Source: an uncultured Porphyromonadaceae bacterium
GTDB lineage: Bacteria > Bacteroidota > Bacteroidia > Bacteroidales > Muribaculaceae
Assembly (NCBI GenBank): GCA_945231345.1
Contig: CALYOL010000006.1
Span: forward strand, 1-33,282
Direction: 5' to 3'
DNA: 33,282 nt
Of the stretch, positions 1 through 8,336 are shown piece after piece. Each line of letters starts with the position of its first letter. The first letter of the stretch is position 1. The notes below the pieces were generated by a model. That model was given only the letters and a program-made list of their open reading frames with translations. It did no database searches and had not been told where the DNA came from. Position numbers and translations under genes: made by a program.

Positions 1-928
1 GAGTATTAGGATGCAGCTTTTTTAGCCCGAATTTCGCCGATAACAGTCTGAACGGCGCCGCTTTCATTGCCGCTGCGCATGGCTCATACAAAACATCTCC
101 CTTTTCAGGACTCCCGTATACTGCACTGGCTGCATTCTCATCACTTTGAGTGAAACAAAACATCCCATTCTCATGCACCACCTTAATGGATGTCTCACCG
201 CCATGCACTTGCTCTATCACAGCCAAAATTTCCTTACACTCGCCGCCGTCTCCCTCCACAGAATAAATCTCCACAGGAGATAAATCTTTGATTGTCTGTG
301 TGATATCCAGCATAGGCGATAGCTTGGCTATTATTCGGGGTGCATGCTTGAGGAGTAGGGGAAGTATGTCGCACAAGTCCGGCGTACAGTCGTGAATATT
401 ATATACTCTGCCACCATTGCTGTCTCGTCGAGCCGGGTCTATGAATATTACGTCATAGCATTCTGTTGTCCCTTTCAGATATTCCACACTGTCACCCTTG
501 ACTACATGAATATTGGCATATTTGCCAAAATTATATTCCGCCACTTCCGCATAAAAAGGCTCCATTTCACACGTCGTCACATCGCATTTCCCAAGTGTCG
601 CAAAGGCAATCGTGTCAATTCCCATTCCGCAAGTCATATCCAGAACTTTGCTTCCGCTCTTCACAAGGGAAACGTGCAACCTCGCTGTAGATAAGCCGCT
701 TGCCTGCTCTACGGATAGGGGAGAGAGCATTACCTGTGGCGCAATAGTTTCGCCGGCGTCGCCTATAAACTTGCCCTTAGCCTTTTTTACGCATTCTAAG
801 TGAGTGATTGCCAAGTCGATAGATGAAAGACGCTCAGGCTTATATTTCAGGCGAAGTTTTATCGGGTCTTCATCCGCATGACTTCTGACGAATGAGAAAA
901 ATGCCTCATCAATCTGTGCTAATGCCAT
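1..928 (-). CDS. THUMP-like-domain class I SAM-dependent methyltransferase, C-terminus cut by window edge
   Basis: I translated this by eye on the minus strand. It starts at the ATG at 928-926 (MALAQIDEAFF) and stays open for 309 codons to the window edge. The middle has a SAM-binding motif I (VLDMTCGMGIDTIAF), then an acidic loop (CEMEPFYAEVAEYN) and a FIDPARRDSNGGR motif. The DPARR signature is typical of the Bacteroidota methyltransferases that carry a C-terminal THUMP-like domain; that domain would begin near the edge, so I infer it. THUMP domains usually bind RNA, so an RNA substrate is plausible but not shown. It lies 41 nt after the lipoprotein gene, likely the last gene of the operon that starts with the RSH synthetase. 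I am confident of a methyltransferase, less so of its substrate. Confidence 0.85.
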   Translation of the reverse strand, partial: MALAQIDEAFFSFVRSHADEDPIKLRLKYKPERLSSIDLAITHLECVKKAKGKFIGDAGETIAPQVMLSPLSVEQASGLSTARLHVSLVKSGSKVLDMTCGMGIDTIAFATLGKCDVTTCEMEPFYAEVAEYNFGKYANIHVVKGDSVEYLKGTTECYDVIFIDPARRDSNGGRVYNIHDCTPDLCDILPLLLKHAPRIIAKLSPMLDITQTIKDLSPVEIYSVEGDGGECKEILAVIEQVHGGETSIKVVHENGMFCFTQSDENAASAVYGSPEKGDVLYEPCAAAMKAAPFRLLSAKFGLKKLHPNT

Positions 929-969
929 TTTATTCAGTCGTTTATAGGCGTATCGCTTGTTGTAAACGC

Positions 970-1794
970 TTATTGCTCAGGTAATTGTCTTGCAGCTTGG
1001 TCGCGTGCTATCTGTAGTTTGCGCTCCAGCTTCTCACGCTGAATTGAAAGCTCACGGGATTGAACTATCGACTGTGCAAAGTCCCATGCATCCGCTATCG
1101 AAGCCATTTGAGCCGGTGACAGCTGGATTGTGTGGTTACGCTTGCCATTAAATGTCAGCTTGCCCATCGATGTCCGGTGTGTCGCTGCAAACTTGCCAAC
1201 TGTGTCGCATTGAGCCGTCATATAGGTCACTAATTCAGACCCGTCTATGCGGTAATTTGCCTCTCCGTCGTAGGGTATCGTAGCTGTTGTGGCACTTCCC
1301 CCGTCTGCAGTGATGGTGACTGAGGTATGGCAGATGCTATTGCCTTTCAGGGATGATACCATGTAGAATTGACCAATTTCATCCACTCGAGCCTGTACCC
1401 CTGTAGTGTTTACAAAATCCTCCTTAAATGCCACCTTTGCAACGTAATATGGCTCTACAAGTTGCGGATTATTCACACATTTCATCTTTTCCTGTGCACG
1501 AGCGTGTAGGTCTGCATAATACGCCATAAGGCTGTCTGTCGTGGTGATTTCCTTTAGCGTTTCACATTCTACGATTTTCGGGCGCATTGCCAAAGCCTGT
1601 TTCCTAACCCCGGTTTCTGATGCGTAACCTCTGTCAAGGCTGTCAAGCAGAGATGTGGCGAGATTTGTGTCTTGTGCGTCGAGTGCCGCTTGTGCTTCAG
1701 CAAGAAGGGCTTCCGCACTTGTCGTTGACTCAGACTTGCCGCAGGATGTAACCAGTGCGGCTGCTATTATTGTTGCTAAAATGCTATTTTTCAT
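970..1794 (-). CDS. Hypothetical lipoprotein with C-terminal coiled coil
   Basis: This is a 274-residue protein with a lipoprotein signal: a short basic start, a hydrophobic stretch and a lipobox ending VTSC with the lipidated cysteine at residue 18. It should be anchored in the envelope and face the periplasm or outer leaflet. After the cysteine comes an Ala/Leu-rich helical segment (about residues 27-55) that resembles a TPR-like helical pair. A likely beta-rich middle part follows, and the last 30 residues (ELSIQREKLERKLQIARDQ) are a charged coiled coil. I recognise no enzymatic motif. It starts 12 nt downstream of the RSH gene on the same strand, so the two are probably co-transcribed, but no functional link is evident. 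Confidence 0.8.
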   Translation of the reverse strand: MKNSILATIIAAALVTSCGKSESTTSAEALLAEAQAALDAQDTNLATSLLDSLDRGYASETGVRKQALAMRPKIVECETLKEITTTDSLMAYYADLHARAQEKMKCVNNPQLVEPYYVAKVAFKEDFVNTTGVQARVDEIGQFYMVSSLKGNSICHTSVTITADGGSATTATIPYDGEANYRIDGSELVTYMTAQCDTVGKFAATHRTSMGKLTFNGKRNHTIQLSPAQMASIADAWDFAQSIVQSRELSIQREKLERKLQIARDQAARQLPEQ

Positions 1795-1806
1795 TTTGTT
1801 ATATTG

Positions 1807-4038
1807 TTATTTGCCTTCGCGTGTTATGTTATATACTCCTTTCACTTCGCCCAATTTCTTGATAAGTTTTGGCAGGGCTTCACTGCTCGTGGAGAGGATG
1901 CCGAGTGTACCCATGAATGTGCCACCCAGCGAGTTTATCGCTACGCTGCGCAGTATGGCTGTCTTAGACTTGTTGATGATTGAGCTAAGTTGCTGCACAA
2001 CTCCGATATCGTCGCGCCCTGTCACTCGCAATACCACCGATTCCATGCTGCTGTCTGTCCCTTTCCAGCGTACATTTATGATGCGGTAGTCAAATTTGCT
2101 CTTTAGGTGCTGAGCATTGGGGCAGTCGTTGCGGTGGATTTTTATACTGCCTTCCGATGATACAAATCCAAATACCTCATCACCGAAAATCGGATTGCAA
2201 CACTTTGAAAGTGTGTATTTTACACCTTTTACAGTTCCGTCGCCTATCTCAAACACCTCATTGTTTTTCCCGCGTTCACGTTCTGAGCTCTCATCGTCTT
2301 TTTTGATGAGTGTAAACTCCTGGGCTGATACCACTTCCTCCTCTTGAGTTTCTCCTTCGGTGATTGTTGTATAGGTATCAATAACCTTGTTTACGTCAAG
2401 TGCTTCCTCATAAATGGCTACATAGAAGTCTGTTACGGTCTTATATCCAAGCTTTTTGATTACCTTCATCAAAGGTGACTCATCCACCTCTATTTTTCGG
2501 TTTTTAAACCTGCGCAGTAGCAGTTCCTTCGCATTTTCAGCAGCTCGGTATTCTTCCTCCTTTACCGCCTGTCTGATTTTATTTCTTGCCTTAGACGTTA
2601 TCGCAAACGAGAGCCAGTCAAGCTTTGGCTGCTGGTTGTTCGCTGTCAGGATTTCTACCGTATCTCCACTTTGAAGTACATAATTCAGCTTCTTGTTTTT
2701 CCCGTCTACTTTCGCCCCGGTGCACTTGCAGCCAAGGTTTGAGTGGATATGAAATGCAAAATCTACTATCGTAGACCCAAGTGGGAGTTTATACAGGTCG
2801 CCCTTCGGAGTAAATACAAACACTTCTTTCGAGTAAATATCCATCTTGAAGTTTCGTATCAGCTCAAACGGACCTGTCTTTGCCGCCTCCAGGATGTCGC
2901 GGATATTGTTCATCCATGCGTCAAGGTTGTTTTCACTCTGTATTCCCTTATACTTCCAGTGCGCTGCAAGACCTTTTTCTGCAATCAAATCCATGCGGCG
3001 AGTGCGGATTTGTACTTCAACCCACCGGCTGTCTGCTCCATAGACGGTGATGTGTAGCGACTCATAGCCATTGCTCTTCGGCTTTGTTACCCAATCCTTA
3101 AGTCTGTCAAGGTTAGGTAGATACATATCAGTCACAATGGAATATGCAAGCCAGCAGTCTCGCTCCTCCACCTTATGGTCGTCTTCGCAGTCTATGATGA
3201 TGCGGATAGCGAATAGGTCATAAATCTTGTCAATGTCGTTTGACTGCTTTTGCATCTTGTTCCAGATGGAATAGATTGACTTCGTGCGACCTTTGATGTC
3301 AAACTTTAGACCGGATGCTTGGAGCTTTTCCTTCAGTGGTGCGATGAAATTTGCTATATATTCCTCACGCTCAGCCTTTTTCTCTGCCAGTTTATGCGCG
3401 ATGGAAGTATACATCTCCCGGTTTGTGTATTTTAGCGACATGTCTTCCAGTTCGCTTTTTATGGCGTAGAGTCCAAGCCTGTGGGCGAGCGGTGCGTACA
3501 GGTAGTTTGACTCGTATGCCACGTCTTGTACAAACGATGCATTCGGGTGGTGGTTTATCTTGTGCATCAATACAAGACGGTCTACTATCATGATGATTAT
3601 CACGCGGATATCATCGGCAAACGTCATCAGTAGACGGCGGAAATTGTCGCTTTCTACGGCTTGCCTGTGGCTGTATAGCGATGTGATTTTTATCAGACCT
3701 TTTGCGAGCTTGGCGATGTCTGCTCCCCAGTCTTCTTCAAGCTTTTCTATCGAGATATGGTTTGACGCCACTGCCGGGGTGAGCAATATGGCGAGTATCA
3801 TGTTTCTGTCTGGTGATAGCTTGTCTGCGAGTGTCGTGGATGTGGACATCGCATGCATCAGTGGATTGATGCCATATTTGTCGCGGCGATAATGTCCCTC
3901 ATTTATGGCAGTTCTTACGGCGCGGATTGTTCGTCGTACGTCACCCGGCTCTCCAATTTCCCTGGAAAGCTCTATTAGACGGTGAAACATTTCGCGAAAT
4001 TTCACCTTTTCTTCTTCATAAAAATACGTTTCTGCCAT
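1807..4038 (-). CDS. relA: RSH-family (p)ppGpp synthetase with degenerate HD hydrolase domain
   Basis: This is a long RelA/SpoT homologue that makes the stringent-response alarmone from GTP or GDP and ATP. In order it has a pseudo-HD domain (about 30-185), a synthetase domain (about 230-370: GRTKSIYSIWNKM, PKSNGYESLH, VEVQIRT), a TGS domain (EVFVFTPKGDLYKLPLGST), a Cys-rich region (SKCCNPI) and a C-terminal ACT domain. The hydrolase signature LLHDVVED reads LLTPAVAS (residues 85-92), the first metal His is Asn58, and the DRLHNM motif reads DRLVLM. Hydrolysis is therefore very unlikely. I chose ATG 4038 (743 residues, MAETYFYEEE). The longer ORF from 4131 contains a promoter-like TAACTTTG at 4076-4069 inside its extra 31 codons, and those codons do not resemble the family. 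It is probably the first gene of an operon with the lipoprotein and methyltransferase. Confidence 0.93.
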   Translation of the reverse strand: MAETYFYEEEKVKFREMFHRLIELSREIGEPGDVRRTIRAVRTAINEGHYRRDKYGINPLMHAMSTSTTLADKLSPDRNMILAILLTPAVASNHISIEKLEEDWGADIAKLAKGLIKITSLYSHRQAVESDNFRRLLMTFADDIRVIIIMIVDRLVLMHKINHHPNASFVQDVAYESNYLYAPLAHRLGLYAIKSELEDMSLKYTNREMYTSIAHKLAEKKAEREEYIANFIAPLKEKLQASGLKFDIKGRTKSIYSIWNKMQKQSNDIDKIYDLFAIRIIIDCEDDHKVEERDCWLAYSIVTDMYLPNLDRLKDWVTKPKSNGYESLHITVYGADSRWVEVQIRTRRMDLIAEKGLAAHWKYKGIQSENNLDAWMNNIRDILEAAKTGPFELIRNFKMDIYSKEVFVFTPKGDLYKLPLGSTIVDFAFHIHSNLGCKCTGAKVDGKNKKLNYVLQSGDTVEILTANNQQPKLDWLSFAITSKARNKIRQAVKEEEYRAAENAKELLLRRFKNRKIEVDESPLMKVIKKLGYKTVTDFYVAIYEEALDVNKVIDTYTTITEGETQEEEVVSAQEFTLIKKDDESSERERGKNNEVFEIGDGTVKGVKYTLSKCCNPIFGDEVFGFVSSEGSIKIHRNDCPNAQHLKSKFDYRIINVRWKGTDSSMESVVLRVTGRDDIGVVQQLSSIINKSKTAILRSVAINSLGGTFMGTLGILSTSSEALPKLIKKLGEVKGVYNITREGK

Positions 4039-4068
4039 TCTAAAATTCCGTTGATTACAATTAAGTTT

Positions 4069-4076
4069 CAAAGTTA
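4069..4076 (-). promoter_or_regulatory. Bacteroidota -7 promoter element for the RSH operon
   Basis: TAACTTTG reads on the minus strand and matches the TAnnTTTG consensus of Bacteroidota sigma-70 promoters. No clear -33 TTG lies at the expected 19-20 nt spacing. The predicted start of transcription near 4062 would leave a leader of about 24 nt before the ATG at 4038. It supports that start over the one at 4131. Confidence 0.5.
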
Positions 4077-4265
4077 GATAAAATATTTCATTTCCACTTA
4101 ATTTTTCTCGATTATTTTCAATATTTTCCATAAAATTAAGATTAAATTTAGATTAGATAAAGATTTTTTTCTTCCATTTATTGCTAAAAACGTACAAAAT
4201 TGAAAAAAGTTCATTTATTTAACATTTATTGACATTATTTTTTTAAGTATTAAGAAATAAAAGGG

Positions 4266-4273
4266 TAATTTTG
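4266..4273 (+). promoter_or_regulatory. -7 promoter element upstream of the GHL10 gene
   Basis: TAATTTTG matches TAnnTTTG and lies 46 nt before the ATG at 4320, in an AT-rich region divergent from the RSH operon. The -33 element is weak (TTTAA). It probably drives the GHL10 gene and, through the ATGA overlap, ribD. Confidence 0.5.
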
Positions 4274-4319
4274 CATATTCTTACATAAATCATTCGCTAA
4301 TCCTTAAATTCTTCACATA

Positions 4320-7300
4320 ATGCGCAAAAATTTTATTCAATTATTCATCGCCGTGACGGCTGTGTTTATCACACAATTTAATTTGTTGGCTGACGATTAT
4401 CCTAAACAGGAGTTTCGTTGTACTTGGTATTGTTCTGTCTACAATTTTGAGTTCGGAACATCTGTTGGACAGAGTGGAATGTTAGATTATATTACTAATT
4501 GTAAAAACGTTAATATTCATGCTATTGCGTTTCAGGCAAGACCCATGGGGGATGCTATGTATCCTTCTTCTTTATCGCCGGCGGTGCCTTGGTCACAATA
4601 TGTTTCTGGTAAACGAGGCTCTAATCCTGGATGGGACCCTTTGGCTTATTTCGTTACTCAGTGTCATAACCTTGGAATGGAAGCCCATGTTTGGATAAAT
4701 CCTTATAGAATGCCGGTTAAGTCTACTTGGGGAGTGACGACTACTTATGACACATGGGCGACTAATAATGGATGGATTTTGGAATACATGATAAAAGATA
4801 ATCAAAATACATTTAGAATCTTAAATCCCGGGATTCCGGAGGTGAGACAGCATATTGCAGACTATATTGCTGAAATAGTTGAAAAGTATGATATTGATGG
4901 AGTCATGTTTGATGACTATTTTTACGCACAATGGCTTGATGAATATGACAATATAGATGCAACTCAATATTCTAAATATGGAAGTGGAATGACACTTGCA
5001 GATTGGCGAAGAGACAATGTGAATAAGACGGTTAAGCTTGTATATGACAGGATTAAGTCAATAAAGCCTTATGTCCGTTTCGGTATTGGACCGGCTGGTG
5101 TTTGCGGTGGTAATGGTGTTTCTGCCGGAAAATACGGATTATCCGCATGTACTGGAAATGACTGGATGTATGATGGTATTTATTGCGACCCTTTAGCTTG
5201 GTTAAATGCAGGAACAGTTGATTATCTTGCCCCTCAGGTCTATTGGTCGCATACAAGTGAAACTAACCCATATAAGCCAATAATGCAATGGTATGATAAA
5301 GTGGCAAACCGTTTTGGTAGACCTGTTTTTTCAAGTAATACCATAGAAAAACTGGGCGTTTCGGAAGTTGGCGCACAAATTGCAACTAACAGAGCTGTGA
5401 ATACTGATGCTCAACCTGGTGCCGTGCTTTATAAGATAAAGGCCTATCTTAATGACATGGGCGAAATTGCTAACCAATATAAATACAAATCCGTCCCTCC
5501 TGCAATGACCTGGTACACCGCAACCGACCCGGGTAAGATTGCAAACCTTAGCGTCAGCGGCTCTACTCTTTCTTGCAGCAGTATGAGCGGTGTGAGATAC
5601 CTCTTCTACGCTATTCCTAACACCGTAAGCCGAAATTCTGCCAAATCAACCAACAGCAACGGACTCAAGGCTGAATACATCGTCGATATGAGTTATACAA
5701 ACTCCGTCAGCATCTCCGGAAAAACTTCAGGCTACTGGTACGCCGTTGCCCCATTCGACCGATATGGTAACGAGTGGCAGCTCACCACTCTTAACGAGCC
5801 GCTGATTGACCCCGCTCCGGCATCCACTCCTATCTCTCCTGCTACCGGTTCTGCCCTCAAACCATCATCTATCACATTTACTTTCTCAAAAGTTAACGTT
5901 GATAGCTATAAACTGCAGATTGCTTCAGACATTAATTTCAGCAATATGCTGTTTAACCAAACTATTTCTCCAAATAACACTGCCGACGGTAACTATTCAT
6001 ACACCTACGACGGTAAATCTCTCGCCGACGGCGATTATTACTGGAGAATAGTCACGTCAAAAGATGGTTATAAAGATTCAAACAGCAGCATTTTTTATTT
6101 CTCCGTAAACAATATCTCTGAGCCTTGCGAAGCTGTCACATTGCTTTCGCCGGCTAATGGAACTGTATTTAATCTTGGAAGCATTGATATGGTATTTACT
6201 GACACTCAGGCTGATACATATGTGCTCCATGTTGCCATGAATGAGGATTTCACCTACATGACTTTTGACTCTTCAAAAGCACCGGCTAAGAATGCCGAAG
6301 GAAACCTCTATTTCACAGGTCCCGTCTCTGTATTCCCTGATGGTACTTACTACTGGAAAGTCGAGACTTCTCTCGCAGGATATTACAACAACGAGAGCGA
6401 AGTCCGCACCTTTGTCGTAAATCGTCCTACACTATCTTCTCCTAAACTCATCTCTCCCGCAAATGGAAATGTATTGACCGAAGATGGAGGCACTTTTACT
6501 GCCACTGATGTTGATGCTGACGCTTATAAAATTGAGTTCTCTCTTTACGAGGATTTCAGCACTATCCTTTACAGCAGCTCTGATTTTACTCCTAAAGGCA
6601 CTCAGGTGTCATTCTCTGTCAGCAATATAGGGATGGTTAACAATACAAAGCACTATTGGCGTGTAATTGCATCAAAAGATGGGGGCTATCACGACGGCGT
6701 CAGTGAAAAAGGATACTTCAATGTTGCTTTTCCGGGCGCAAAAGTCTCCACTATCTTCTATCCTGAAAATGACTTTACTTTTGATTGCACGGACGTAGTA
6801 ATCTGCGCCAGCAATCCGGCTGGTACCACAACAAAACTGGAAATTGCCGCTGATTCAGACTTTAAGAATATTGTATACAGCTCTTACAGTTATACCGTGA
6901 TAGATGAACTTGGCGCACCGCAATACATTATCCCATACACCAAGTTCTCTACCGGAAAATATTATTTCCGTATGGTGACAAGTCAGGATGGTCTCAAAGA
7001 CGGTGTCAGCGAAGTGCGTTATTTCAATGTCATAGCTGATGATAGCAATGCAGCTGTAACGGTGGAAGAAACTGATTATCCGCTTATTACGTCGGGTAGT
7101 GGTGGCTATTTCAAGTTTACTAACCTTTGGATTAAGTCTAATGTTTTAGGCAATTTCTTTACCAGTGGTAACACACAGGTAAACCGTGACTTCGCTGTAA
7201 GAAATATTAATGCAGATGGTGAAGGATACGTTATGGTAACGTATAGTTCGGAAAATTCATCATCAGCAACAAAAAATATTCATAAATTTAACGCATTAAC

Positions 7301-8336
7301 AGGAGAGCAATATCCAGATATGGATATCTCGTTCCCGTCTTCATACACAACAAACGCTGGCGGCTATACACAGCTGAATAATATCATGGTAGATGACAAT
7401 CAGGAGGTTCTTGTTTCAAACCTCGCATTGTCATCAGGTAAGTATTTGGTATTAGGTAAGTATAATACTTCTACGGGCGTTGTTTCCAGCATAAAAGAAA
7501 ACTTAACAAGGGGTACTGATCGTATTGACCATACTTCATTTTTTGGAAGTATATCTTCTGGCACAAGTTATCTTTTCGGAGCTTCAAATACAAATGTGAT
7601 TTATCGGTACAGGTTTAAAGACGGTGTGTATAAGGATTACGCGCAAATGACCGCGAACAGCACTCTTGGAATAGCACCACGAATGTTTATCGTTGATAAA
7701 GACCATTTCTTCATTGATGGTGGTAGTACATCCCCAGAATATTACACATGGGGCAATTCCTCGCCAAGTGGTTCGTTTTCTCAAGCTTCTGATATAAAAC
7801 CGGTTGATGATGTTATGAATGGTGTAGCTTATTTCACACTTGGAGGCAACAAATTCTTGGCTTACTCTTGCGGTAACTACGACAGTGGCGTGAAATTCCG
7901 CATTGCTTCCGGTGATAATCTTCCGTCGTCATTCTCCGGACTCAAGACTATATGGGATTTCCCTGAAGGATACATGGGAACGATTACTCCCTCTGGCGGT
8001 GACAAATGTGGATTGATACGCATTGCTCAGCCTCTTGCAAATGTAGTTTATATCTACGTTTTCGCACCAAATAACGGTCTTGCCGCATATAAACTTGAAT
8101 ACATCAACGTGACTGGCGTAGAAGACGTGTTTAACGACGAATACCGTCCAAGTGTGACCGGAAACGAACTTTCTTTCGGCTTCAACGTTGATAATGTAGC
8201 TGTGTATAATTCCGCAGGCATGCTTGTGGCGCAAGACAGCGATGTATCTGTATGCAAAATGCCGGATGCTGCTGGTATTTACATCGTAGTACTAAGACAG
8301 CATGGATTTGTGAAGACGTATAAAATTATTAAATGA
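4320..8336 (+). CDS. Secreted GHL10 (DUF187/YngK-like) glycoside-hydrolase-like protein with FN3-like repeats and T9SS sorting domain
   Basis: This is a 1338-residue multidomain secreted protein. Residues 1-24 are a signal peptide ending near LLADD. Residues about 28-400 match the GHL10 family: EFRCTWY, QARPMGDAMYPS, CHNLGMEAHVWINPYRM, DIDGVMFDDYFY and VRFGIGPAGV. E. coli DigH (YddW), which cleaves peptidoglycan stripped of stem peptides, belongs to this family, so a glycan-cleaving role is likely, though the substrate is inferred. An FN3-like segment (about 405-495) follows, then four tandem repeats of about 100 residues starting near 498, 602, 707 and 809, each beginning with an ISPATG / LSPANG-type motif and holding a YYWRV-type strand. 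Residues about 920-1260 look beta-propeller-like. The tail from about 1266 is a type A T9SS sorting domain ending GIYIVVLRQHGFVKTYKIIK. Codon use changes along the gene, and its stop overlaps ribD. Confidence 0.9.
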   Translation: MRKNFIQLFIAVTAVFITQFNLLADDYPKQEFRCTWYCSVYNFEFGTSVGQSGMLDYITNCKNVNIHAIAFQARPMGDAMYPSSLSPAVPWSQYVSGKRGSNPGWDPLAYFVTQCHNLGMEAHVWINPYRMPVKSTWGVTTTYDTWATNNGWILEYMIKDNQNTFRILNPGIPEVRQHIADYIAEIVEKYDIDGVMFDDYFYAQWLDEYDNIDATQYSKYGSGMTLADWRRDNVNKTVKLVYDRIKSIKPYVRFGIGPAGVCGGNGVSAGKYGLSACTGNDWMYDGIYCDPLAWLNAGTVDYLAPQVYWSHTSETNPYKPIMQWYDKVANRFGRPVFSSNTIEKLGVSEVGAQIATNRAVNTDAQPGAVLYKIKAYLNDMGEIANQYKYKSVPPAMTWYTATDPGKIANLSVSGSTLSCSSMSGVRYLFYAIPNTVSRNSAKSTNSNGLKAEYIVDMSYTNSVSISGKTSGYWYAVAPFDRYGNEWQLTTLNEPLIDPAPASTPISPATGSALKPSSITFTFSKVNVDSYKLQIASDINFSNMLFNQTISPNNTADGNYSYTYDGKSLADGDYYWRIVTSKDGYKDSNSSIFYFSVNNISEPCEAVTLLSPANGTVFNLGSIDMVFTDTQADTYVLHVAMNEDFTYMTFDSSKAPAKNAEGNLYFTGPVSVFPDGTYYWKVETSLAGYYNNESEVRTFVVNRPTLSSPKLISPANGNVLTEDGGTFTATDVDADAYKIEFSLYEDFSTILYSSSDFTPKGTQVSFSVSNIGMVNNTKHYWRVIASKDGGYHDGVSEKGYFNVAFPGAKVSTIFYPENDFTFDCTDVVICASNPAGTTTKLEIAADSDFKNIVYSSYSYTVIDELGAPQYIIPYTKFSTGKYYFRMVTSQDGLKDGVSEVRYFNVIADDSNAAVTVEETDYPLITSGSGGYFKFTNLWIKSNVLGNFFTSGNTQVNRDFAVRNINADGEGYVMVTYSSENSSSATKNIHKFNALTGEQYPDMDISFPSSYTTNAGGYTQLNNIMVDDNQEVLVSNLALSSGKYLVLGKYNTSTGVVSSIKENLTRGTDRIDHTSFFGSISSGTSYLFGASNTNVIYRYRFKDGVYKDYAQMTANSTLGIAPRMFIVDKDHFFIDGGSTSPEYYTWGNSSPSGSFSQASDIKPVDDVMNGVAYFTLGGNKFLAYSCGNYDSGVKFRIASGDNLPSSFSGLKTIWDFPEGYMGTITPSGGDKCGLIRIAQPLANVVYIYVFAPNNGLAAYKLEYINVTGVEDVFNDEYRPSVTGNELSFGFNVDNVAVYNSAGMLVAQDSDVSVCKMPDAAGIYIVVLRQHGFVKTYKIIK

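Noticed and set aside
5806..6051. 81-residue Leu/Pro-rich ORF inside the GHL10 gene
   Set aside because: Alternate-frame shadow of the repeat region with no start context or family resemblance.
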